The position numbers were made by a program, and so were the translations under genes. A stretch of DNA of 64,000 nt. Source: an uncultured Clostridia bacterium. GTDB lineage: Bacteria > Bacillota > Clostridia > Oscillospirales > Acutalibacteraceae. Location of the stretch: assembly GCA_947585965.1 (NCBI GenBank), contig CANPXK010000003.1:1-64000 (forward strand). Reading direction: 5' to 3'. Positions 56,227-64,000 of this stretch are shown piece by piece. Below the pieces are notes generated by a model, which worked only from the letters and a program-made list of their open reading frames with translations, had not been told where the DNA came from and searched no databases. How positions within the stretch are numbered: position 1 is the first letter of the stretch; each line of letters begins with the position of its first letter.

Positions 56227-57081
56227 TTATGCATTTTGCAGGGACACATTTCCGGAATTACCGGTTATCAAAGTTTGAAGATCAGTCTTGATATTTGCAA
56301 CTGCTCCACTTTCATACGAACCGGCTCTTACAGCGTAACCTGTTGCAACAATTTTTACATCCGGAGCCTTTTTACCAACATAGTTTGGAGTAGTCTTAAA
56401 GGTTACTTTTGTAAACAACGGGTTAGTAGCTACTACATCATCCGGATCTGATGTTGTTCCGGCAGTGGTATCAATTTTAATAAAATTAACACTTGCAGAA
56501 GCACCTTGAGCTGCACTTTTACCATAGTAGTAAACATACGTACTATTCGAGCCTACGGGTCCACCATAAATCCAGTTAGTATTAGTAGGTTTAACATCCT
56601 TATTCATGTCACTTTCTGCATGATCAGTGATAGGAACAACGTTGCCAATTGTACCCACCTCGTCACTAATACCATTAAGTTCAGCTATTTTGAAAAAGTC
56701 AGTTTGTGTCAGAACAATCCAATCTTCAGAACCAAGCTTCTTAGATGTCAGACCTGATTTCAACTTACCTTGTTCATAGTCGTCAGCATCAGCTTTTCTG
56801 AAATACTGCAATGTCATAGCAACATACGTTGCCTCACTATTCTGACCTGCTTTAATCTCAGGGTCTTTGTCAAAAGAGTCACCGGGGGAATACGGCGGAG
56901 TTTCATCTTTTCTGTAATCGGGTTCATCCAAGGTTATTGAAATACCGTTAGACGTAAACGTATTCGTCTTTTTGGGACTTACAGCTGTAAGGTAAGCCAT
57001 AGTAGCACCAAATGAAACAGCTGCAACCAATCCTAACGCTGCAACTGAAGTCGCAACTTTTAATAGTTTTTTGTTTTTCAT
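56227..57081 (-). CDS. TasA/camelysin-like secreted protein (third)
   Basis: 284-residue secreted protein. SipW-type signal: basic start KNKKLLKVATSVAALGLVAA, then ATMAYLTAVSPKKTNTFT, with the Asn-Thr-Phe-Thr and the following beta strand ISITLDEPDY typical of camelysin/TasA N termini. The mature part has beta-rich and Asn/Ser/Thr-rich segments. No C-terminal anchor is present. The start at 57081 has GGAGG upstream. It is one of four paralogous-looking proteins in the operon that share only their N-terminal signal region by eye. Confidence 0.82.
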   Translation of the reverse strand: MKNKKLLKVATSVAALGLVAAVSFGATMAYLTAVSPKKTNTFTSNGISITLDEPDYRKDETPPYSPGDSFDKDPEIKAGQNSEATYVAMTLQYFRKADADDYEQGKLKSGLTSKKLGSEDWIVLTQTDFFKIAELNGISDEVGTIGNVVPITDHAESDMNKDVKPTNTNWIYGGPVGSNSTYVYYYGKSAAQGASASVNFIKIDTTAGTTSDPDDVVATNPLFTKVTFKTTPNYVGKKAPDVKIVATGYAVRAGSYESGAVANIKTDLQTLITGNSGNVSLQNA

Positions 57082-57119
57082 TTTGTTATCCTCCAATCAT
57101 AAAATTAAAATAAAGTCAG

Positions 57120-58055
57120 TTATTGATGTGCATGCGACTCTAACGCGGGGAAAGTTGACCTAAGTTGTCCCTTTATTGTTTCAGCGTCATTAGTTGCATC
57201 TAAATTGTCGGTCTGAATAGCTGCACCCTCAACAAGAATCTGGAAGTTCGGAAGACCATGTGTATTACCAACAACAATCCTTATCTCTTGATCTGTCACT
57301 GCATCTTTAAGAGTTGTATTTGACCTGTCTACACCAGAGTTGTTCTTAAACGGCTGATAATGGGGGGTTGCTTGTTGGCTTTCATTTGTAAAGTTAAACA
57401 TCAACCAGTCACCGGTTGACTCTGCTGTATACATTTTTAAATCGTCGAGCGGAAGCACATTATCAAAAAGGGCAGGCGTTTCGTCAACGGTATCTTCGTT
57501 GGTATATTTTAAAAGCTTCGTAAACGCTCCACCATTCATATAATAGTAATACTCACAATCATCATTATTTGTATCATCAAGCAGCCAAGCAGCTGTGTTA
57601 TAATCTGCTCCACCCGTTGTCTGTGTCTTAGCAAAATATTGCTTAAATTCTGCCGGACTTACTGTGTGCCAAAAACCATTGTCACAATGTACTTGATATG
57701 TTACACGTATAGCAACATACTCATCACTGCCTGACGTATTAATCAAATAAGGATCCTTAGGGATCGCTACGTTCGGTTTATACGTCATAGCCTTATTCTG
57801 ACCAAGATCAGGATCATCGGGGTTACTCGGAGTTCCCGGATCCGGCTGACCATCGGTGCCATTCTCGTCGATACCATCCCACTTCGGCTCATACAACTGA
57901 AGACTGAGTGCCGGGTCACCCACGAAGGTATTAACCTTTGTTTTAACATCGCTAAGTACTGCCATTGTAATAGCAGAAGTAACTCCTGCAACGAGTGCTA
58001 CGGAAGTAACACCGAGTATGGCGTGTTTTACTCTTTTTTTAGTAGTTTTTTCCAT
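57120..58055 (-). CDS. TasA/camelysin-like secreted protein (second)
   Basis: 311-residue secreted protein. The signal region ends SAITMAVLSDVKTKVNTFV followed by the strand ALSLQLYEP, the same pattern as its neighbours. An Asp/Pro/Gly loop (about 62-85) and a globular beta-rich part with VTYQVHCDNGFW and YEYYYYMNGG-like aromatic strands follow (DDCEYYYYMNGG). No anchor. The start has AGGAGG 8 bases upstream. Function is inferred as a filament subunit or minor component. Confidence 0.8.
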   Translation of the reverse strand: MEKTTKKRVKHAILGVTSVALVAGVTSAITMAVLSDVKTKVNTFVGDPALSLQLYEPKWDGIDENGTDGQPDPGTPSNPDDPDLGQNKAMTYKPNVAIPKDPYLINTSGSDEYVAIRVTYQVHCDNGFWHTVSPAEFKQYFAKTQTTGGADYNTAAWLLDDTNNDDCEYYYYMNGGAFTKLLKYTNEDTVDETPALFDNVLPLDDLKMYTAESTGDWLMFNFTNESQQATPHYQPFKNNSGVDRSNTTLKDAVTDQEIRIVVGNTHGLPNFQILVEGAAIQTDNLDATNDAETIKGQLRSTFPALESHAHQ

Positions 58056-58100
58056 AGTGTTTTCCTCCTAAAATTAAATTTGGATTTTTTATTTTGCTAA

Positions 58101-58119
58101 CAGTCCGGGGGGTGGACTG
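58101..58119 (-). promoter_or_regulatory. Intercistronic hairpin
   Basis: CAGTCC (58101-58106) pairs with GGACTG (58114-58119) around a G/C loop in the 90-base gap between the first and second TasA-like genes. No U-run follows directly. It may adjust relative expression by RNA processing or pausing. Confidence 0.4.
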
Positions 58120-58145
58120 CTCAGACCTAAGTTATTTGTGTGGGG

Positions 58146-58928
58146 TTAATCCGGTATTTTCGGTATCGCATTATCACCGGTATAGCGGTTGTTTGTTGCC
58201 GTTTCGTCCGTTACTATACCGTCCGGTACACTTCCCCATGCTGTTTTGATAGAATCGGTTGTCAGCGCATCGCTTCCGTTAGCCTGAGCCTGAACCGTAT
58301 CGGTTATAAAGGTGAGGTGGATTTCCATATCCTTCCCCGAAGAATTTTCTACGCCCTTGAACGGTATATCCCCGTTTTTGAACAACTGCGTTGTCATATA
58401 GCCGGGTTTGAGAGCATATCTGAAGTAGAAATAGCCGTCCTTTTCATTATAGAACCAATCATCACCAATTGTACCGGTAAGGGCGGTGGTATCTATATAG
58501 GCTGTAGTAAGTTCCTCATAGGTCGTTGCACCTGACTTGCCTGTCGCACCTGTGAATACGGGCAGGACACGTACATACACTGCCTTTTTTCCTGTGCTTC
58601 CGGGATTCTGAACACGCACGTCCTTACCCTTGATAGTACGACTCCAGCTTGTCTGGGGGTCGCCCGGAACCACATCATGAGACTCCTCGTAGGTGCTTCC
58701 CTCGGGAGTAAAACTGCCTGTGCCGTCAGGCTCTACAATCTGCGTATCCGTCACTGTGTATCCCTTGAACTCATTGTTCTTTACGTCCGTCCGGGCTGTC
58801 ATGAAAGCCGATGATACGGCAACCGTCAAAACAGCTACTGCGGACAGCCCGATCGCCGCAAGCGAATATTTCAGCTTTTTTTTCGCCTGTCTGGTCTTGA
58901 ATTTTTCCCTGATATTCAATGCTTTCAC
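58146..58928 (-). CDS. TasA/camelysin-like secreted protein (first)
   Basis: 260-residue secreted protein directly after sipW. A very basic N terminus (REKFKTRQAKKKLKYSL) precedes the hydrophobic segment and SSAFMTARTDVKNNEFKG, then a Gly/Ser/Thr-rich mature part with aromatic strands such as WFYNEKDGYFYFRYALKPGY and VYVRVLPVF. No C-terminal anchor. The start is uncertain: GTG at 58928 or TTG at 58919, the latter with better AGAGGTG spacing. The start is about 2 to 11 bases after the sipW stop, so it is coupled. Confidence 0.78.
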   Translation of the reverse strand: MKALNIREKFKTRQAKKKLKYSLAAIGLSAVAVLTVAVSSAFMTARTDVKNNEFKGYTVTDTQIVEPDGTGSFTPEGSTYEESHDVVPGDPQTSWSRTIKGKDVRVQNPGSTGKKAVYVRVLPVFTGATGKSGATTYEELTTAYIDTTALTGTIGDDWFYNEKDGYFYFRYALKPGYMTTQLFKNGDIPFKGVENSSGKDMEIHLTFITDTVQAQANGSDALTTDSIKTAWGSVPDGIVTDETATNNRYTGDNAIPKIPD

Positions 58929-58930
58929 CT

Positions 58931-59536
58931 CTATTCGGATTTAGTTTCTTTGCTCTCGCCGTTTACGTCATCATCTTTGCCGGCCTTTTTATCAATAAGG
59001 TTATTCGCCACCATAAGGATGATGTAGACAGCAATGTATGTGATTAACAATATCTTTGCCGCAGCCGAACTTGCCCAATCGAGCACATATCCGGCAAAAG
59101 GTATTGAAAAATCCGATGCTTTGCCTAAGACATTTGCATAGGGTATTCCGTTTTCGTTCAACCCTATGGCGTTGGCTATGCCGTGTGTTGTAAGGGTGCG
59201 GGTTTTGGGGTCGCTGCCGATGACCATATGTGTGACAACAAAGTCGCTGTCAAGCTTGTATGTTATCGAATCGCCGTTTTTTATATCGGCAAAATCTATG
59301 GGATGTACATACACAAGACATCCGACATCATAGCCGTGAAGCTGCTCTATCCCGTATTCTTCCTTATAGTACTGCCGATCGCTGTCGCTTACCCCGGCAA
59401 GCACCATGCTTCCGCTCACAACCGCTTTAGGATCATAGCCGAACATTTTAGGTATATAGTAGATTCCCGCAACGAGAATGACCGCCGCCGCTAATAGTAC
59501 CGTCATTACGGTTTCCAAAATCTTCAGTGCCTTCAA
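58931..59536 (-). CDS. sipW: SipW-type (ER-type) signal peptidase I
   Basis: 201-residue membrane serine peptidase. Membrane segment about 8-28 and a second near 163-183. The catalytic Ser43 is in AVVSGSM, and the general base is His in VVTHMVIG instead of Lys, as in archaeal/ER-type enzymes and B. subtilis SipW. It presumably processes the four SipW-type proteins downstream. The start is TTG at 59536, with GGGGGAAAG about 11 bases upstream. Located between the giant adhesin and the first substrate, and it overlaps nothing. Confidence 0.93.
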   Translation of the reverse strand: MKALKILETVMTVLLAAAVILVAGIYYIPKMFGYDPKAVVSGSMVLAGVSDSDRQYYKEEYGIEQLHGYDVGCLVYVHPIDFADIKNGDSITYKLDSDFVVTHMVIGSDPKTRTLTTHGIANAIGLNENGIPYANVLGKASDFSIPFAGYVLDWASSAAAKILLITYIAVYIILMVANNLIDKKAGKDDDVNGESKETKSE

Positions 59537-59563
59537 TGTTCGACTTTCCCCCTTTCAGACTTA

Positions 59564-62500
59564 TTATTCACTCTGTGCTTGAGAAGACTTAACTTTTACA
59601 GTGTTCTTAACCGAGGACATATCGCTTTCGACTTTTTGGCTCTTATCACTACGCACATTAAAGAACCTTACTGATGGTATGCCATTGCTTTGATTAGCAG
59701 TAATCGTGATAGAACAAGACGGTTCACCTGAGTCTTTGGCAACGAATATAGCGACTTCTCCATTAGGAGCCGTTAAACCATGGTTGCTGTACTCATATCT
59801 CCAAGCAAGACCATCCTCATCTCTAAGCTCGGTTACCTTATACGTCCATCCCGGCTCAACCTTAACGGTGGTAGATTCCTTATAATTAAAGGAACCACTT
59901 TTGGCAACAGGATCTCTTTCTTGACCGGGTCCGTATGTTCGCGTTATTTTAGAATCCGCACCGAATTTTAACACAACATATGAAGTTTTAGTTGCTCCGG
60001 CTTTACTTGCTTCAATCTTGAATACAAAATCCTGCTCGGCACTTGTATATTTCAGATATCCGAACGGGTCTTTATCGTTAATTCCGCTCATTATACCTTG
60101 ACTGCCCTTGGCAAAACCGTGCGGGTTGTCTTCTTCACCATAGTACAGCTCATCAATGTATTTTTCGATTGTGAGGAATGCCTCCGGTACGTTGGTGATT
60201 TTTATCTCTCTTGCAGTCGTATATTTGTCATTATCACTATCCTCATTGTAGGTGAGTTTGTAAAGCGTACCCGTACCATCCGGAGTTGGAAACCATTTTT
60301 CCAACTTATTAGGATCAGCCGGTCCTTCTATGTTTATGATGGGGGATATGCCGGTGTCAAACGAATTATATTGCTCTGTTGACAGATACTCTGTTTTTGA
60401 ATACTTCCAACCGCTCGGAATATTCGTCTCCGTAATTCTCCACTTCGTGCCAAGCGGAATATTTGCAATCGTACACGGCTGATTATACGAGAAATGTATA
60501 TACAAAACGGCTATCTGCGGATCATCCTCACCCTGCGTCTGACCGGAAGCATACTTTTTGTACGCCACGATACCCTTTTGAGTTGTGCCTTTTTCAGTAA
60601 CGTCGAAATGTTGCCTTGTTGCGTCGAATCCCGCGGGCAGCTGCAACTCCACTTCTGCTGTGAACTCAGTACTTCTCGCTGTAGCATCGGTAACAGCTTT
60701 ACCGTTCGCATCCTGCAAAACTTTGGATATCTTAAGACTTCCTACTGCCTGGTTATTCGTTATGGTTATGTCATTGTCCTTACTAACTTCAAATTTCCTC
60801 ATATCTTCAGGATACTTAGTAAATACCCTACCCGACGAAGTATAAGTGTATGACTGTGACCAGGAAGAAGTATATGTCCCTAACCCTTCCTCACTTACCG
60901 ATGTCAAATTGGTATTATCAGGTAACACTTCTTTGAAGCACCACCAAACTTGGTCAGGAATGCCCGTAATGTAAAGCGTTCGACCACTCTTTATTGTAAA
61001 AGTGGCTTCATAAATTGTTGTATCTTCCACCTTAGTAAGCTCAACGTTTTTTGCATTTTCAGCAACCTCATCACTGTAGTAGTATTTCAGATTATCCTCA
61101 TAATCCGCCATGTCAATTGTATTTTTAGTTTCCACTACGTTTTTGAAATTTCCACCGAAACGGATTGCCAATGTAAATTCTTTGTCTTCATAGCCTTTAG
61201 CAGTATCGCCAAGTGCTTTTGTGAATGACATCGTGCCGGTTTTGATTTCTTCCTTTTTATTGGTTATTGTTACCGTTTGCTCATCTTGGTTGATAGTACC
61301 GGTACCACCGGTTATACTCTCTTGCGTCCAACCTGTGGGCACAGTTTCTGTTACGGTATAACTTACACCATACGGTATTCCGCTTATCGTTACGGGAATA
61401 TCTTTGCTGACCTGTACGGTGAACGTTGCTGTGTCGTTTTCAGTACTCTTAGTACTATATTTGATTTCGCTGGGAGCTACTCCACCTGCTAACAACGAAT
61501 ACTTACTTAAATTTATCTTTTCACTGCTGCCATCCAGAGTTACCGTAAAGTCAAACGCCGTATCGCTATATTCTGCATCCGTACCTACTGCAAGCTCTTT
61601 ATTGAGCACAAGTTTACCTGTTTTTCTTTCGTTGGTAACGGTTACTTCACGGTTTTCATTTACTGTTATTCCGGTAGTAGTGTCGCCCTCTATTGCAACT
61701 TTTGTCAAGTCAAAATAATCTCCGGGATTTATCTCGCTAATCTTAACTACAGTTTCTACGGGTATGCCGTTAATTGTTACTGTTTCTCCGGCTTTGATCT
61801 TGAACTCTCCATTCGAATTAAGACTTGTTTCGTCAAGTGAAGAACCCTCTATAGATATATTGCTGTAATCGCGAACCGTACTCAAACTGCTGTTAGTCGT
61901 ACCAAACAGGCTGCTCATTTCAACCTTCATTGTAAATACATTACTTGATGTTTCACCGGCATTTTTCAGTGCCTTCGTTATGGATATGCTGCCGGTCTTT
62001 ACTTCTCTTGTGTAGATTGCTTCTATATTGACTTTGTCGGTTGTATTCTTTTGATTAGCGAATGTAAATTCATCAGTACCACTTGTGTTACCGCTTGAAT
62101 CTGCTGTTCGCGTTGCAGCTCCCTCGTTATCAGGTGCGGGAACATTTTTATACAAGAGCGTGGGTTCTGACACATTATAATAATTTGATATCGTTCTATC
62201 ACCATTTTGATTTTCAAACTTGACAATATCACTATTATTTAAAGTCTGCGAAGCTGTAATACGTGGATTCGGATTGTACAGCTTATTATCCTGCACTATT
62301 TGCATTGTACTGCTTGGCTTGAACTGACCTGTAAATACAGCAGACTGTCCATACATCATACTTATAGTTCCGCCCGAATCAGTCTGATTTGCTATACTTG
62401 ATGTACCAAAACCTCTCCATGAACTTCCGCTCTTTATCTGTGCTTTCGGGTCGATAAGCTCATAGTTTGTCAAAGCTACAGGATTATATCCCTCTCCAGA

Positions 62501-64000
62501 AGGAGTAAATTTTTTGTCTTGCGTATTTTTAACTTCTATTCTGTGCGAAGCACTGGCCGCCAAAGGAGTAGGTACACCACTATTACTTGTATGAGAACCC
62601 ATACCACTTAAGCTCCATGTATTTTGATCTCTACTCAGCATAGTAGTAACATTACCACTGGCATTGCTACTTTCATTCCACACAAGATCATCTGGGAAAT
62701 CACTCAGTGAAGTAGGCGTTCCACTAAGACGAACTATTTTAAAACCAGTAAAGCCATCAGTACGAGGAATCCTCCACAAATTAGTACTTATCTCCACACA
62801 TTCAACTAACCTGTTACCACCAGTTCCTCCCCAAACCCACGCATAAACTTTTGCTCCTTGATCCTTTATCCAGCCTGAAAGTGGACTAACAACTTGCAGG
62901 TAAATATTGTCCTTATCCACCATTGTTGTTGAATCTTTACCCGACAACAAAGCATATTGAGCCATATACTCGGTATTCTTACGTCTTACATAATCGTAAG
63001 TAGGATACTTTAAACCGGTATCACTTACATCTGCGGCGAGGGTTCCCTTGTTTGAAATAGTATATTTCGTTGCATCACTATCAGCTATTGCCAATGTCCG
63101 ACTTTGAAGACCGGCATTAACATCTTTCACGCTAACTTTGTCAGTTATGGTGAGCATATCTTCATGAGGGTTAGTAGGAAGATTGAACTGTACGAAGAGG
63201 TTTGAGTTAATCATACCTCTTTCCATATAGAACATCGTCAATGTATGTTCCGTACCTGTTGAAAAAAACTCCTCCTCACTCTTACCGCCATAATTCAAAA
63301 CTTCACTAAAATTCTTCGTAACCGTACTGATTCCAAGTGCAGTCAAATCATTACCCTGTATGGTATTTGGGTTGTTAGAGGCCTGCTTCGCATAGAGAAC
63401 ACCGACTTTTTTATTCGCAAAGTCTATATATCCTTCTGCGCTCTTATGAGCTCCACCCATATCCAAAAGCAACTGACCATCTAAATATACCCACACGTCA
63501 TCGTCGCCACGGAATGTAAAGTATGCCCTGTTGTCTTCACTTGTTCCATTCTTACTCGAATCATATTCCTCTCCATCTACAGTACCGTTCGGATTTACAT
63601 CAAAATCAATGCTGAACCTAACACCAACTCCGTAGTTAAGCTTATCAATTGAGGTTGAACTCTCATTGAACGGGAAGAAACCAAGATTTCCATCCCTATC
63701 CTTTACTGCATTGCTGCCTTTATTGCTTAATCTTTTAGTTGAACTTGTAACATAAACAGAATCCTTTGACGAATCAAAATGAAAACCTCCGGAAAATGTT
63801 GTTGCAGTACTGCTCTTATTAAAACGTTCACCTATAACGACTTTATCACTTGTCGCACTAAAAGGATATTCCCTATCTTCATAAACCGCAGCTATAGAAT
63901 GTCCGCTTGAACTATTAACCGTACCGTTTTTATTATATTTATCGGTCAGAAAATCCTTATCAAAGTACGGAAGTTTTATACCATTGTACGTAGGTACCAG
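59564..64000 (-). CDS. Giant surface adhesin with fibro-slime and isopeptide-type repeats (5' end off window)
   Basis: About 1478 residues are visible and the frame continues off the right edge. The first about 250 residues carry a fibro-slime/PA14-like domain with GFFPFN, RGDDDVWVYLDGQLLLDMGG and a later TLTMFYMERGM. A glycan-binding-like stretch KVYAWVWGGTGGNRL follows near residue 395, which resembles starch-binding modules only weakly. From about position 62000 down to 59640, five Cna-B/SpaA-like modules occur, each with a Lys in the ITK/LNK/FTK-type strand, a Glu in motifs such as TETVPTGW or TETNIPSGW, and an Asn in a VTN/ITN end, so internal isopeptide bonds are likely. The C terminus lacks a sorting signal or membrane helix. 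First visible gene of the operon with sipW. Confidence 0.85.
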   Translation of the reverse strand: MVPTYNGIKLPYFDKDFLTDKYNKNGTVNSSSGHSIAAVYEDREYPFSATSDKVVIGERFNKSSTATTFSGGFHFDSSKDSVYVTSSTKRLSNKGSNAVKDRDGNLGFFPFNESSTSIDKLNYGVGVRFSIDFDVNPNGTVDGEEYDSSKNGTSEDNRAYFTFRGDDDVWVYLDGQLLLDMGGAHKSAEGYIDFANKKVGVLYAKQASNNPNTIQGNDLTALGISTVTKNFSEVLNYGGKSEEEFFSTGTEHTLTMFYMERGMINSNLFVQFNLPTNPHEDMLTITDKVSVKDVNAGLQSRTLAIADSDATKYTISNKGTLAADVSDTGLKYPTYDYVRRKNTEYMAQYALLSGKDSTTMVDKDNIYLQVVSPLSGWIKDQGAKVYAWVWGGTGGNRLVECVEISTNLWRIPRTDGFTGFKIVRLSGTPTSLSDFPDDLVWNESSNASGNVTTMLSRDQNTWSLSGMGSHTSNSGVPTPLAASASHRIEVKNTQDKKFTPSGEGYNPVALTNYELIDPKAQIKSGSSWRGFGTSSIANQTDSGGTISMMYGQSAVFTGQFKPSSTMQIVQDNKLYNPNPRITASQTLNNSDIVKFENQNGDRTISNYYNVSEPTLLYKNVPAPDNEGAATRTADSSGNTSGTDEFTFANQKNTTDKVNIEAIYTREVKTGSISITKALKNAGETSSNVFTMKVEMSSLFGTTNSSLSTVRDYSNISIEGSSLDETSLNSNGEFKIKAGETVTINGIPVETVVKISEINPGDYFDLTKVAIEGDTTTGITVNENREVTVTNERKTGKLVLNKELAVGTDAEYSDTAFDFTVTLDGSSEKINLSKYSLLAGGVAPSEIKYSTKSTENDTATFTVQVSKDIPVTISGIPYGVSYTVTETVPTGWTQESITGGTGTINQDEQTVTITNKKEEIKTGTMSFTKALGDTAKGYEDKEFTLAIRFGGNFKNVVETKNTIDMADYEDNLKYYYSDEVAENAKNVELTKVEDTTIYEATFTIKSGRTLYITGIPDQVWWCFKEVLPDNTNLTSVSEEGLGTYTSSWSQSYTYTSSGRVFTKYPEDMRKFEVSKDNDITITNNQAVGSLKISKVLQDANGKAVTDATARSTEFTAEVELQLPAGFDATRQHFDVTEKGTTQKGIVAYKKYASGQTQGEDDPQIAVLYIHFSYNQPCTIANIPLGTKWRITETNIPSGWKYSKTEYLSTEQYNSFDTGISPIINIEGPADPNKLEKWFPTPDGTGTLYKLTYNEDSDNDKYTTAREIKITNVPEAFLTIEKYIDELYYGEEDNPHGFAKGSQGIMSGINDKDPFGYLKYTSAEQDFVFKIEASKAGATKTSYVVLKFGADSKITRTYGPGQERDPVAKSGSFNYKESTTVKVEPGWTYKVTELRDEDGLAWRYEYSNHGLTAPNGEVAIFVAKDSGEPSCSITITANQSNGIPSVRFFNVRSDKSQKVESDMSSVKNTVKVKSSQAQSE

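Overview
This window comes from a spore-forming Firmicute of class Clostridia, most like Ruminococcus and its relatives. The basis is a spoIIGA-sigE pair (sporulation), a tig-clpP-clpX block, a trimmed rplS-lepB-rbgA-rnhB-yraN block, consensus vegetative promoters (TTGACA, 17 bases, TATAAT), strong AGGAGG ribosome binding sites, and surface proteins with SipW-type signals, fibro-slime and isopeptide-repeat domains. The taxon is inferred from gene content and order, not from any search.

Layout. 1-2792: partial membrane protein, sensor kinase and OmpR-type regulator (minus). 3023-7536: flavin oxidoreductase and a very large secreted papain-family protease with a wall-anchor-like tail (plus). 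7564-8121: hairpins and tRNA-Leu. 8135-30977: a long run of minus-strand housekeeping genes: sigE, spoIIGA, mazF, a pseudouridine synthase, a HAD phosphatase, clpX, clpP, tig, a phosphoesterase, thrC, a dipeptidase, yraN, rnhB, rbgA, lepB, an S26-like membrane protein, rplS, a lipoprotein, tadA, a CPBP protease, a Met-gamma-lyase-family enzyme, GNAT, two M42 peptidases and murD. 31143-34357: two sortases, a four-segment membrane protein and a small predicted sortase substrate. 34841-35230: a short IS200/IS605-type element with no transposase and no tnpB. 35363-40555: ybaK, then MoxR ATPase / DUF58 / transglutaminase (plus). 40671-41976: hicBA and a gene fragment, a small mobile-element scar. 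42421-50383: rpoB-rpoC under their own promoter. 50681-51262: DUF2798 membrane protein behind an attenuator-like leader. 51340-54508: a three-gene biotin carboxyltransferase unit that looks like a transcarboxylase. 54642-64000: a surface-fibre operon (giant adhesin, SipW signal peptidase, three TasA/camelysin-like proteins and a fourth one with a wall-anchor tail).

How the parts work together. The most interesting unit is the last one. One dedicated signal peptidase sits between a giant multi-domain adhesin and four secreted proteins that share SipW-type N termini, and only the last has a cell-wall tail. This suggests an extracellular filament with an anchor and a tip or accessory adhesin, comparable to TasA of Bacillus subtilis and BsaA of Clostridium perfringens but differently built. 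The sortase cluster at 31-34 kb could supply the wall-attachment chemistry: three proteins in the window end in similar but non-LPXTG tails. Several genes carry long structured 5' leaders (tig, rplS, the sortase substrate, rpoB, DUF2798, the protease) that I could not assign to known riboswitch classes, except rplS, which plausibly has an L19 leader. RpoC carries what looks like a fourfold tandem expansion of a module that occurs once in B. subtilis.

All functional calls rest on motif reading by eye. No alignments or searches were run.
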